DNA from: Parasponia andersonii
Taxonomy: Eukaryota > Streptophyta > Magnoliopsida > Rosales > Cannabaceae
DNA: 64,000 nucleotides
Direction: 5' to 3'
Assembly: GCA_002914805.1 (NCBI GenBank)
Contig: JXTB01000180.1
Coordinates: 511,712-575,711 of the forward strand
The number at the start of each line of letters is the position of its first letter. The first letter of the stretch is position 1. Position numbers and translations under genes: made by a program. Below are positions 1 to 11,341 of this stretch, piece by piece. Below the pieces are notes generated by a model. The model was not told where the DNA came from, did no database searches, and saw only the letters and a list, made by a program, of their open reading frames with translations.

Positions 1-691
1 CTTTCTAGCGCCAATTGTTGATGGAGGTTTTATCAACAATAAATTTAGAAAAAATTAAGAGATGTGGCTTGTGTGAGTTGGGTTATTAATCAAAGTAAAT
101 AAAGAGAGAGGATTTTATAGTGGTTCAGCCCCAAAAAAGATGAGCTTACGTCCACTGTTTTTCACTATTTTATGGAGAATTACAAGCACTCAAAGTTACA
201 ATGTCTCGTCTGGAAATCTCTCTCAAATTGGGAGTCGGAATTTCGAAGTCTGAAAATTGGAAAATTGGAAAAATTAGAATCCCTCCATCTGGAACATTGA
301 GTCCCTTTTATATAGGTGAGGGTAACTCAATGTTCCTAATTGTGAAAATGGGTAACTATACAATCGGGTAATACAATTCAAGTAACAACATAATTATATA
401 ACCACTCAAAACGGATAACTGGTTGATCATAAATAGGAGACTTCTGTTTCCCTTTCTTTGCAGGTTTCCTGTTTGACGAAGCATAGACTTGTTTGCCTTT
501 TCTTTCGGAAGAGGTCGCTCACAACCTATATAGAGAAGGTTGCACATAACTTATGCAAAAGAGGTCACATGACTATACGGAGGAGATCGCATATAACCTA
601 AGCAGAAGAGGTCGCATGTAACCTAAGCGGTAGAAGTCGCATGTAACTTAACTCTTATGCGACCTAACATAGGATTTTAGACCGCATAACA
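1..691 (-). mobile_element. Ty3/gypsy-type 5' LTR with adjacent primer-binding site
   Basis: Read on the minus strand, this segment starts TGTTATGCGG and ends ...CAACA, then meets AATTGGCGCTAGAAAG at bases 1-16. That sequence resembles the TGGCGC-type primer-binding sites of plant gypsy elements. The order means the element body lies to the left, outside the window. The LTR shares the phrase 'gtggttcagcc...cttacgtccac' (about 120-160) with the LTR near 43.08 kb, so the two are distantly related. The 691 boundary rests only on a TG...CA reading and is inferred. Confidence 0.6.
511..657. repeat. 25-bp minisatellite inside the LTR
   Basis: Six degenerate copies of a unit like GAGGTCGCATGTAACCTAAG start at 511, 536, 561, 583, 608 and 633. 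Spacing is 25, 25, 22, 25 and 25 bp. It lies in the upstream half of the LTR, where enhancer repeats of LTR promoters often sit. That role is inference. Confidence 0.8.
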
Positions 692-1064
692 GCCTGTATT
701 ATCGTTTATTCGTTTCGTTTGATCGATCGTGTAAAGAATGATATGGAAGAGAATTTCTGAAATTTTTTTATTCGTCACATGCTTTGGGTACGCAATTATG
801 TTGGTATACTATATTCGGAATTTTATATTCATGTGGATCGGTGTTAAATTTACAACTTGATTTTTTAAAGTTAAAGTTTTTTTATTTTAAATTATTCGAG
901 ATATCGAAGTAATAAAAAAATGTTACTTAGATTTAGAACATTATTGAGCTTCGGAGTTTTGTACTTTTGTTTAACTAGTTGCGTCCTCCTAGTTTTAAAC
1001 TTATTGACCAAGTGTTTTTTTTTTTTTAAGAAAACTAATAGCTGTACCAAACGGCAGCAGCTAC
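692..1064. other. AT-rich spacer, nothing recognised
   Basis: AT-rich sequence with a T/A homopolymer near 1016-1030. I see no coding region or repeat structure here beyond short simple runs. Confidence 0.4.
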
Positions 1065-1440
1065 TAATAGTGAAAAATACAGCTGTAATAATAATAATAA
1101 AAAAAAAATAATTGAAATAAAAATAGTAAAAGATGATGTTTTTTTTTATTTTTTAAGGCTTATAAATAAAAGTTTCATTTTTTCATTCTCTTCATCCAAA
1201 AAATTTAAAAATATTTCAAGTTTTTGCTTCTAATTAAATTCTTTCTTTTCTCTTTATTTCTCCTTTCAAAGAGAGTAAAGTTTTTTTTTTGTAAAAGATA
1301 AAATTTCAAAGAGTTGTAGTGTAAGGTGTGTAAGAGAATACTAGTGAGAAAGTGTTTTAGTGTATTGGGGTCATTAGGTAGAAAAGAGGGAAATTTATGT
1401 GATTGTAGAAATTTTTCATATAGTGAAGTTCTTTTTTGAG
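1065..1440 (+). mobile_element. Ty1/copia-type LTR, copy A (left, partial)
   Basis: Aligns by eye with 2670-3040 and 16360-16640. Shared blocks are a TATA-like 'ggcttataaataaaag', 'ctaattaaat', 'tctcctttcaaagag', 'gtaaggtgtg' and 'attaggtagaaaagag'. The last part of the LTR is missing; the sequence passes directly into gag-like sequence after about 1440. It is the 5' LTR of the remnant that continues to 3178. Confidence 0.7.
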
Positions 1441-1454
1441 TGCGAATCGAGATA

Positions 1455-2215
1455 TTAGGAAATAAGATTTCAATTCCGATTAGAGTTGATGTGGAGAAAT
1501 TTAATGGAAACATCATTTTTGGCTTATAACAAATACAAGTCAAGAATTTATTGATTCAATTTAGATTGCACAAAGTTTTAAAAGACAGAAAGGCTTATAA
1601 GGGCAAAGATTATGATAAATCTAGTATAAGCAATGAAAACTGAGATGATCTATATGAGAGAGCTGCAAGTGCAATACGTATATGTCTGGCCAAAGATGTC
1701 CTTACAAATGTGCTTGGAATAACGACGACCAAAGATTTTTGGAGAAAGCTTGAAGAATTGTATCAGGCGAAAAGTATATCAAATCGAGTGTATCTGGAAG
1801 AGTAGTTTCATATATTGCGTATGAATGAAGGTACGAAAATTTATAATCATCTAAGTGCTTTGAATGGTATCGTTTCTAAACTAGAGGATATTGGAGTGGG
1901 GATTGAAGATAAAGATAAGGAAATGTGATTCATCTGGTCTCTTCTATTTTTCTTTGAGCAAATGAAACCTATTTTGGTACATAGGAAGGAGACTGTAGTT
2001 TTTTCTAAGATCACAAGTAAATTTTTGTCTGAAGAAAGAAGACTGATGGATGGTAGAAGTAATGTTTCATCTGAGGGCTCAACATTGGTAGTTGACATTA
2101 GGAAGAAAAACTCCACAAAAAAGAATATAATATGCTAGGGGTGTGGACAATCTGGCGCTAGAAAAGAAATTGTCAAAAAGGTAGAGCAAGTTCAACTAAA
2201 AGCTCCAAATCTGAT
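1455..2215 (+). pseudogene. Degenerate Ty1/copia gag
   Basis: Forward-frame conceptual translation shows a copia Gag (Retrotran_gag_2/UBN2-type) pattern. It opens with 'VEKFNG', then 'FWRKLEELYQAKS' and 'FHILRMNEG', followed by a segment resembling the usual 'LSALNGIVSKLEDIGV' region, and then remains of a CX2C-type zinc knuckle near 2130-2170. Several stops (for example near 1805 and 1927) and small frameshifts break the frame. Gag would form the virus-like particle of the element. No protease, integrase or reverse transcriptase follows, so the element is internally deleted as well as dead. Confidence 0.7.
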
Positions 2216-2634
2216 GATGTTGCTAATATTGTGTCCTATGATTGAGACGATGATCTTGTCTTTTGATCATAATATAAGCATCCTCATGGCATGCTATTTA
2301 TCTCTAAAGATGCCATGAAAAAATAATATCATAATTGGCGACTATAAGTTTGCAATAGGCATTGGTTTAGTATTGATGTAAGGTGTATGTTGAATGATGT
2401 TGATGGCTGATGGATTTCTAGAGAATTCAAACGTGGGAGTCAGCACCATAATTATCAGTAAGGTTCCTTCAACATGAGCCAAGATGAAATTCTTAGAATT
2501 TGTCAATTCCAAGTAGTATATATACTCATATAATGAAGTATGATTATCAGTAAAGACAATGACAGCAACATAAGCTATGAGATAAGACGTATGTGAAGAC
2601 GTGATTGAAATCAAATCTTTAAGTGAGAGATTAT
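2216..2634 (+). other. Copia remnant tail with polypurine tract
   Basis: Short stretch between the zinc-knuckle remnant and the right LTR. No reading frame survives. The purine-rich AAGTGAGAGATT at 2621-2632 sits exactly where a polypurine tract is expected, just before the LTR. Most of pol has been deleted. Confidence 0.5.
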
Positions 2635-3178
2635 TGATGTATGGGTGAACAGAAGTAATAAGGGCAGTCGTAATAGTAATAATAAAAAGGACAACTGTAA
2701 TAACAATAGTGAAAATAGATAACCGTAATAATAATAGTAAAAGATAGTGTTCTCACTACCTTTCAAGGCCTATAAACAGAGGTTTCATTCTCTTCTTCCT
2801 AAAAACTTAGAAGCATTTCAAGATCTCTTTTCTAATTAAATCTTTTTTTTTTAATTTCTCCTTTCAAATAGTGTAGAGTTTTTTTGTAAAAGATGAGGTT
2901 TCAAAAAGTGGCGATGTAAGGTGTGAGTGAGAGAACTTGTGAGAAAATACTTTGGTGTATTGGGATCATTAGATAGAAAAGAAAAAAGTCTATGTGATTG
3001 TAGAAACTTTTTCATATAATAAAATTTTTTTATAAGAGACAGTGATTTTTCTTGTAATTTGTGAGTTTTCCACTTAAATTCTTGTATTGTGAGAATGATT
3101 TCTATTCTTTGTTATTATTTCTTTATTAATCAGATATTTCATTGAAATGAAATTTTAGGTGTAATAAATTTGGATAAG
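2635..3178 (+). mobile_element. Ty1/copia-type LTR, copy B (right)
   Basis: Begins after the polypurine tract at a TG. It shares with copies A and C the TATA-like 'cctataaacagagg', the 'gatgaggtttcaaa' and 'gtgtaaggtgtgagtgagag'-like blocks, and a tail also found in copy C ('aattcttgtattgtgag', 'gatttctatt'). The right boundary is approximate. Confidence 0.7.
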
Positions 3179-3874
3179 TAAGATTCCCAATTGAAAATTA
3201 TTAACCTAGTCTTAATTTCAAATTTATGACAATTTGTTTGATATGATCAAAAGTTTTCCTTAACACTTTGGGTTTGTCTTATATAATGAAAAGGGTAAGT
3301 CAATGCCTTTGACAGCGAAAGGAAGGCTCATGCAAATGCAAGTGACAATAAATTAATGAATATGTCAATTGTTCGAAGTAATTAAAAAAAAAAAAAAAAG
3401 AGAAACCAATTCCATCAATAATATAAAAATTGTAACTAATAGTAGGCACACGAAATCTGAATTTATGACTTCTTGAAAATAACTTAATAATAAAATATAT
3501 AAATATAATTTTGCACAAAATTAAAATTATAGAAAGTTCATACTATTTTTTTTTTTTAGTTATCTTCGTTAGAATATTATGAATTTTGAGTTTTCTGTAA
3601 AAATTAATCTAGCGTTTTAACTTTTTGAAAAAAAAAAAAAAAAAAACCCGAAATGTATGCAAAAGTATGCCGTCAATTAACTAATTAAGTAAATTAAATA
3701 GTGAAAAGACCATATTACCTTCTTTTAATTGAAAAAAAAAAAATCTAAATGGTAAAAAATACTTTTATATTGTTTTTCTAATTATTTTTCAGTTTCCATT
3801 AAAAAAAAAACAAACATCGTGGCTTTGAAACCCATGTGAACGAACTGGAGCTTTTAAGATCCATATTTCACGTC
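3179..3874. other. AT-rich spacer with homopolymer runs
   Basis: Contains poly(A) or poly(T) runs near 3384, 3549, 3630 and 3732. I see no supported gene. Short frames in this stretch have no recognisable domain. Confidence 0.4.
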
Positions 3875-4088
3875 TTGTTTAATATCCATCTTGTTAAAGT
3901 ATGTTGTTTTCCAGATTTTAAGTTGTTTTTTCCATGCTTTAGGAGGATTGTTTTTCCTGATTTCTTGGTTCTTGTTTTAAGAGTATTTTGTCCCGGACAC
4001 ACCCTATAAATGTTGTACTCATCCAAGTTTTAACTATGAATAAATGAAGAAATGTAAACCTTTGGTGTTTTATATGTATCAGAGTGGG
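3875..4088 (+). mobile_element. LTR end and tRNA-Met-type primer-binding site
   Basis: A TATA-like 'ctataaatg' (about 4004) is followed about 70 bp later by TGTATCAGAGTGGG at 4075-4088. That is close to the TGGTATCAGAGC site primed by initiator tRNA-Met. This order is that of a plus-strand LTR retrotransposon's 5' LTR. The left LTR boundary is a guess, and no matching right LTR was found in the window. Confidence 0.5.
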
Positions 4089-4690
4089 AAATATCCAGCA
4101 AATTCCAGTAACATATATATACACATATATCACGACGCCAAGGTCCTCCTGCCAAGGTCTCTGTTTTTTCGCACCACCGTAGCTCTAGGTCTCTGTTTTT
4201 CCCCTGAGAATTTTGCTGCCCAACTGCGACGCCAAGCGTCGCCGCTGAACACCATAACCAGTTGACGTCGTCCCTCTCGCCCGAGACCACGAAAGTTGCA
4301 ACATCACCCAACGCCGAGCACCGTGCACCCGCCGCCTTGCGACCAGGCTAGCTCGCCGTCTCAGTCAGCTGATCGCGAGGCCAAACACGAGATGCCACTG
4401 GCTGCTAAGAAATCTCCAGGCCATCTTTCGACTGCACCACGCTGACGTTTACCAGCGCCCACGTCGTCGCCGCCGCTCGCGTGCGCCCACGCCGCAGCCC
4501 GCCCGCACTGACGTTGCTCCTGTCGAAGACGAAACCCAGTCCTGCTGTCAAAGACTTGCCATCACCGTTGCAGTGAAGTCCTCCATTCTAGACTATAAGC
4601 TTTATCTCGTACTAGAAGGTCGTGGACCTATCTTAATTGGATTTGGGCCTATCTCTGTTCTCTTGGATTTATCTTATTTTGTTAGGGCCG
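4089..4690 (+). other. GC-rich leader or captured sequence after the primer site
   Basis: About 4130-4600 is strikingly GC-rich (CG-rich runs such as 'gtcgtcgccgccgctcgcg') within AT-rich flanks. It follows directly on the primer-binding site, so it would be the internal 5' region of the element. No frame longer than about 90 codons is open and none looks like Gag. It may be an untranslated leader or transduced host sequence. Confidence 0.4.
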
Positions 4691-4970
4691 AGATTTTTGA
4701 ATTACTAATATTTTAAATCGGATTAATTAGATGTTTAATTTTAAAATTTTATAATTAAATATTTTTATATGTATATATTTTTATATTTAGTAGATAAAAA
4801 ATATATTTATTCATTTTAATTTTAGTTATTGTACTAAAATGAATAGAATATATAATTTTTACACTAGAAAATAACTTGATATATAAATATATATATATGG
4901 ATATTTTGTTATAATATTTAATAAAAAGATATTTATTTAAATTAAACCCAAAATTAAGCCTTTTTTTTTT
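4690..4970 (+). repeat. Dispersed AT-rich repeat, copy 1
   Basis: Matches 61930-62195 in the same orientation over about 270 bp. Shared blocks include 'taatattttaaat', 'ttttaaaattttataattaaat', 'ttttagttat-gtactaaaat', 'tatataattttt' and 'atattttgttat-atatt'. The class of the element is unknown. Confidence 0.7.
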
Positions 4971-5400
4971 TTTTTTAGTAAATAGGCCGAGATTCTTAGC
5001 TCCTTTTCTGTATTGTTTTATACTTTGCATTCTTATTTCCGAGACTTTTTGTTTGTTATCATTTAAAAGAAAAAAAAAAAGAACAAAAGAAAAAAAAAAG
5101 AAAAAAAAAGAGAGGATAATTTATTAAAAAATTCAAAAATAAAAAAAAATGATGAGTTCAAAAATATATATATATTCATGACGGCGCCAAGAAAACCTAC
5201 GAACGCATATAGTAGTGAAACTGACCATACCAAAAGTCGATGTTTTGAGCTTGTGTGCCATTTATAATGGTGGGATAGAAGCTGTGAACTCCAAGGAAGC
5301 CTATGCATCAATAATAACTACAAATAATGATATCGTTGAACCAAAAAAAAAAAAAAATAGAAGTGTCTCAATATTGAATAAAAATATTTTAGTGTTGGAC
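4971..5400. other. Spacer with poly(A) clusters
   Basis: Several A-rich runs (5070-5115, 5143-5150, 5342-5357) surround a short segment with mixed composition at 5175-5335. No coding call can be supported. Confidence 0.35.
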
Positions 5401-5660
5401 AACAACTGTAAATGATATTGTGTGGTATTGAATTGAATTAAAATTTATGTCGTGAAGTTATAATAGTGTAAGCTGACACATGAAACTTTTGAAATTAAAG
5501 TCTATGTTGTGACACTTACGATGGTATAAATCTAACATGTGAAATTTTCGAAATGTGAAATTTTCGAAATTTGTTGAGGTATCATGAAACTCATGTGAAT
5601 TTGAGTCTGACATGTGAAGTTCTATAAATTAATTTATCGTGAAACTCATGCGAACTTGAG
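5400..5660. repeat. Imperfect local repeats ('gacatgtgaa' motif)
   Basis: Variants of 'tctgacatgtgaa(a/g)tt' recur near 5475, 5532, 5550 and 5608, together with two copies of 'cgaaatgtgaaattttcgaaat'-like sequence and two of 'atgaaactcatg(t/c)gaa'. This is a decayed short-period array without a clean unit length. Confidence 0.45.
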
Positions 5661-6323
5661 TTTGCATTCTATTTGAATAAAATAAAATGAGTGAAACAAA
5701 CAGGCCTTAATCTTTTTATACTATGATTTTGCTTATGCTAATCTACAACCTTGTACACTATCCACACTAATAAGAATACAATTAACTCATTTACAGATGG
5801 GGTTGGTTGATTTTGGAGTTAGATTTGGAATTAAATCTGGTGGATCTAAGATAGTGATAGTGGTGGTGGTGGTGGAGAGGAAGAGGAAAGAGGAAGGTGT
5901 ATGTATTTGTGAACTCAACATTTGATCAAATTATGAACAAATTGTATGAATTCCAATTTTAATCTCTACCTACTCACTCTTTTCTTATGCTTCTTCATCT
6001 ACATCTATTGCCCAATTCATCATCATTCACAATTAGAGCCCTAACTTCATCCTCATTGTCATCGTCGTCATCATCAGCTGCAAACCCATTTTATGCAATT
6101 ATGACAGAATTTTTTCCTGAAAAAACCCCAAATTAAAGTTGGAATCCTAGTTTGATCGTTGAGTTGTGATGCTAGGCAAAGGGTAGGCAAAAGGCTAGTC
6201 AAGTTGGGTATTCACCGCTGTTGTTCCGCTAATTTGTTAATAGTAACAAGGGATTGAGAAGCCCAATTTGTTCATAAGAATTTGAAACCCGACTCCAATC
6301 TGGATTTGCAAAAATCCCAATTA
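5661..6323. other. Spacer; possible exon scrap on the minus strand
   Basis: On the minus strand about 6090-6010 reads as an acidic stretch (runs of Asp with Asn/Glu) behind a plausible 'tttgcag' acceptor. That could be a fragment of a host gene exon. A GTG/CAC-rich run lies at about 5855-5875. Neither is enough for a gene call. Confidence 0.25.
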
Positions 6324-6332
6324 TTTCTTTCT

Positions 6333-6522
6333 GGATAATATTAGGTGTATCTAATTTTTAATACTAATACATGTGGCATTTAAGTTGGCACAATTTAATT
6401 GGTATATTAAAATTTACCACAAATAAATTAATCATATTCATCAATTGAATATTGCTAACTCACATGCCACATGTGTTGGTATTAAAAATTTAGTAAAAGT
6501 TTTGGTACACTTAGCATTATCC
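6333..6522. mobile_element. MITE of about 190 bp with terminal inverted repeats
   Basis: The left end (GGATAATATTAGGTGTA...) is inverted at the right end (...TTAGCATTATCC). The arms pair over roughly 60-70 bp, including 'catgtggcat' (left) and 'atgccacatg' (right). Flanks 6324-6332 (tttctttct) and 6523-6531 (tttcttttt) match at 8 of 9 positions, a 9-bp duplication of the kind left by Mutator-like elements. No coding capacity. Confidence 0.8.
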
Positions 6523-6531
6523 TTTCTTTTT

Positions 6532-7163
6532 TTTTTTTCATTTTAAGTGAAAGCTAAAAAGAAATTATTAAATGACGATATAAAAAAATATTAATGAACA
6601 GAAAATTTCTAATCAATAGATGGGGCAATTTGGTCCTTTTTCAGTTTAATTTACTTAATTAGTTATCAATATTTACATACATTTAAAATCTGAAGGTATT
6701 ATTTTGTAAAAATCAAATGTAAGATTAATTTTTGCATAAAGCATAAAACTCGGACTTCATAATATTTTTATGATATTAACTCTAAAAATAAAAAATAAAA
6801 ACCCTACAATTTATATAAGGGATAATAAGATTAAAATGTTCTGATTTTAACTTTTTTGCATAAAATACCCTAAATTTTTAAATTCTTGTAAATTAATACC
6901 CAGACTTTTAAAATCCTATAAATTAATACATGATTTTGAATTCTGCAAATTAATATTCTCATATTTGAAATTTCTACAATTATTTTATTCTTGAATCCTA
7001 ATTAATTGATTTTAATAATAAAAGAAAGGTTATACCCCTCATTCACGAAATAAGAACTTATTAAATACTAATAAAATTAGTTTATTTAACTTTTCATTCA
7101 AGAAAAAAAATTAAAAAAAATTGGAATGATAGATAAAAAGGGCTATTTACATTTGTTAACTTG
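6532..7163. other. AT-rich spacer containing a 30-bp repeat stretch
   Basis: About 6865-6990 contains three or four units of about 30 bp ending in '(c/g)(a/t)aattaat(a/a)'. They match the inverted copy at 15700-15850. The rest is AT-rich with no supported gene. Confidence 0.5.
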
Positions 7164-7318
7164 TCTATGCTATATAATTTTTTTTTTCAAACCTTGACGG
7201 AACAAGGGAAACTAAAATAAAATAGAAAGAAGAAGAAGAGACACCTAGTCAGAGGGAGACATGAGCCTGACCACTCAAGAACTAAAAGTAAGAACAAAAT
7301 CCAAAGAAATCAGAAAAT

Positions 7319-10300
7319 TTAGTAAAACCTATAATTAGGTTTCACAATACAATTATCATAAATAAAAGGAGAAATAAAAAAATGAGCAGTCCACCACCAG
7401 GTAAGACAAATTATGGAAGGTGCTTGAGAAGCCAAAGAATCAGCAACACGATTACTCCCACGATAAATATGTATCACGAAGAAATCCATATAAGCAATGT
7501 ACCCCAAGACCCTAGACTAAGCATATCTCCAACAAAAAGGAACTTTTAAAGCACGAGACAATAATGTAGAAACCATATAAACAGAATCACTCTCCAATCA
7601 TATTTCTAAGCAAAGTCAATCGCATGAATCGTAGTTGCTAACTCAGCCTCAAAAGCATAACCTACTCTTAAAGGAATAGAGAAACAACCACAAACAAAAC
7701 CATGATGTGTCCTAAACATCTCTGAGCATCCAGAAAAACCCGGAGCGCCAAAAGTAGAACCATTAGTTCTGACCTTAATCTAGGAATGAGGAGGAGGCCT
7801 CTAAACAACTTCAATAATATTAGGCACCTTCCTGGGCCTACCCTTAACATGAAGCTCCCTCAAAATTATAAATTCTGTCACAAAATTAAACATAATACCT
7901 GAAATCAGAGACTCAGTCTCTCTAATAAAGCGCCACGAGAGAACTAGTGCAGAATTAATGGAAGACTTTTTTTCCTCGAAAGAGCCAAATTCTGAAAGTG
8001 CCAAATAATCTGAAAAATAAAAGCCAGACCAACCTTCCAGAAAGAACGAAGTTGAGGACTCAAAGAACAATGTTGAACTTTATTCTAAAGATCTACTACA
8101 GTGCCCTCTAGAGAAATAGGAGTATAGAAGATGGATGACAAAGCTGACCAAGGCTGCTGGACAAAAGGACAATAAAAGAACAAATGTGACAAGTCCTCTA
8201 TGGAAGAACAATAAAAGCAACAACAAGGTGGGAGATTAAAATCACATCTCATCAGTGAAGCTGCAGTTGGAAGACGTTCATGTAGAGTTCTTCAAAATTA
8301 AATAAACCTCGAAGAGGAATATAGTAGGACCAAATTTGATTTTCCCAAGAAAAATCATTTATAGAACCAGAAATAGAGGTATAAGCATCAGAATAGGTAA
8401 CCAAACCATCCAGAGAACTAATCCAAAACAAGGTATCCGGACCATCTAAACACACAACTAACTCAATTATAACTGTATTGTCCGAAAAACAAACTTTAAA
8501 AGTAGAGGAGAGGGACCAAGCTGAATCTATCAGAAGATCACCAGCTACACTCTCCAAAGGAGGATCGAGAACCATGGGAGAAGAAATTAAGTCAATCAAC
8601 GAGGAACCCAACCAATTATCAATCCAAAACTTGACCTTATAATGCCTACCCACCAATCATTACCTTTAAAAAAATGAGCACGAAGATAGATGAATAAATC
8701 AGAATCAATAGTCATCATTCTCTAAGCTTAAAAAGAGCTTTGTTAAGTAGAGATAGATCACGAAGTCCTAAACTGCCCTCTTCCTTAGGACGACAATATT
8801 TTTTCCAAGAAACTTGAACAGGTTTCTTTTGTAGCATAGAACCCGACTAAATAAAATTGTGAATTACCTTCGTCATTTTTCTTAACAAAGAACTTGGCCA
8901 TTTATAAATCTAAAATGAATGAAGGAGTGATCCATAAATCACAAAACTTACCAAAGTAACTCTGCCAGTAAAAGAAAGTGATAAACCCATCCAACAATGA
9001 AATCTAGCAAACAAATTGTTCACCCAATGAATCAACCACCTTTGTCGAGAAACTTTCACAAATAAAGGAACTCCTAAGAAATGCAACAACTCTGCATCTC
9101 ACTTCATACCGCAAATAGAAAGTAAATTCTTAATTCTCGCAGAGGAGATACCCTTATCGAAGTAGATATGCAACTTCTCCCAATTAATCATTTGTCCCGA
9201 AAGAGATCTATACAACTCAAAGGCCGAGTGAATAGCCCTTATATTCTTAGAGGAAGCTCTACAAAAAATAAGCATATTATCCGCATACAAAAAGTGAATA
9301 AGAGCACTCTTATCCTGAGGTAGTGAGATAGAATCAATAGCTTTTCAACTGAATAAATGGGCTAAGTAACAACTTAAGAAGTCTTCAGCCAAGTAAAAAA
9401 GTAAAGGACAAAGAGGATCACCTTACCTGACTCCTTGAGAGCAAGGAAAAAACCCAAGAGGAGTCCTATCAAGAAGCACAAAAACGCGAGCCGAATTAAA
9501 TATATTCGAAACCTAATCGATGAAGGTATCTGAAAAGTCGAAGGACCAGAGAACCTTCAGAATAAAAGACCAACTAATAGAGTTAAAAGCCTTGCAAATG
9601 TCAATCTTTAAAGTAATGTGACAACTGAAAGTCGAGTTGCCCAAGGAGTTATAACATTTTGAGGCTCTCATTATACAATCGCTCATTTGTCTACCTCAGA
9701 CAAAATCAAATTTATTTGAAGAGATAATTTGAGAACTAATAGGATCCAATCTGGTAGCAAGGATTTTAGTGATAACTTTGAAAAAGAAATTCTCCAAAGC
9801 TATAGGACGAAATTGCTCTATTTTATTTGTCTCATTGACCTTTGGAATAAGAACCATAAAATTTGAGTTAACACCAGGGAACATCTTAGCAGTGCGAAAG
9901 AAATTCTGAACTGTTGAAACAAACTTGTCGCCTACAATAGACCAACAAGAGTGGAAAAATTTAACAGTATATCCATCCGGTCCTGGCGCATTAGAAGGGT
10001 CTATATCAAAAATAGTATTTCGAATTTCTTGCTCAAGCGGAAGGCATAACAAAGCAGTACTATCCAGCGGGGTAACTAAACAGAGAACATGTTTACGAAT
10101 AATAAAAAAATTACCTAAATAATGAGGCATCTCAGAGAATAAGGAAGTGTAATAATCAACAACATGAGCAGCAATATGAATTGGATCATTCACAATCTCG
10201 TCATTAATTACCAGAGAAGATAAAGTGTTATTGACTTTACGTCTTTTAAGAGTCGCGTGATAAAATGAAGTATTCTGATCCCCTTCTTTTAGCTATTTAA

Positions 10301-11330
10301 TTCGACACTTATCTCTCATAAAAGAATCTTTCAAGATTAAGGCATTATTAAGAGCGGGCAAAGAATTTTCCTCTTCTCGAAAAAGCTCCTCAAAAAAACC
10401 TTTAGCTTGCAAACTGTTCTAAATCTCTGTAACCCTATCAGTAGCTCTATTAACTTTGGAAGACAAATCTCCAAAAACCTCCCAATTCCAAGTGCAAAGA
10501 GAGGTCTTGAGAAGCTTGAGTTTCTTGAAGAGACGAGAAGTAGGATAACTAGAGACTAAAGAGGACCAAATACCAAAAACCAAGTCCAAAAAGATAGGGT
10601 CCTCGACCAAAACATTCAGGAAACGAAAGGGACGAGGGCGAGAAAATCTCGAATCTCTCCCTAATAGAAGGAGAGGATAATGATCAGAGTAAAACTAAGG
10701 CAAAGTATTACAAGACAGAGAATACTAAAGATCGACAAACTCAGTAGAACACAAGGCCCTATCTAAATAGGAGAGTATAAGACCTTTTGCTCCCTTACCG
10801 ACTCTAGTGTAAAATGCCCCATTTAGTATCCAAATCAACTAAAGAAGAGGCAACCAAGAAACTAGTAAATTCAAAGTAAGAAGTAAAGTAGGTAGTACCA
10901 ATAGTCTTATGAGAGCCCAAAACAGCATTAAATCACCCATAACACACCAAACAGGGGTGGCCATGTCCAAAAAAGAGCTCCATAAATTCCTTCTGGAAGA
11001 ATAAGATGAAGCACTATAGATAAAGGAGTATCGAATCATTACCAAACCCACCACAACAACAAGAGAAATATATTAAGTATGGTTACAGAAGATAATAGGC
11101 CCTTGAAGTCTAATTGAAGCAAAGATTCAAATAGTTGGAGTGTCCACCTTATTAGTACAAACCAAAGTTAAACCAAGACCAACCCAAAATGAATCAGAAA
11201 TAGCATCAAAAGAATAAAGAGGCTTAGCCAAACACACCATATTAGGTCTATAATGAAAACAAAAATCTTTAAAAGCAACTTGGGTATTCCTGTTAGAAAT
11301 ATCTCTACAATTCCAGAAGACTACCTTCAT
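7319..11330 (-). pseudogene. LINE ORF2: endonuclease-RT-zf-RVT-RNase H, broken
   Basis: It starts at 11330 with 'MKVVFWNCR', the usual start of the APE-type endonuclease; this sits about a dozen bases after the ORF1 stop. Endonuclease pieces continue to about 10400. The reverse transcriptase begins around 10190; 'APGPDGYTVKFF' and 'FRPIALENFF' match the conserved NAPGPDG and RPISL blocks. The catalytic box reads YADN (9290-9276) where YADD is expected. The zf-RVT linker spans about 8656-8220, and an RNase H end, 'RGSNRVADSLA', lies near 7450. It would nick target DNA and copy its own RNA into it. At least a dozen stops or frameshifts break it, and the YADD loss alone should abolish polymerase activity. 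Confidence 0.85.
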
Positions 11331-11341
11331 TTAGAAACAAG

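Noticed and set aside
511..657. 25-bp repeats as a CRISPR-like array
   Set aside because: No spacers between units; an LTR-internal minisatellite explains it.
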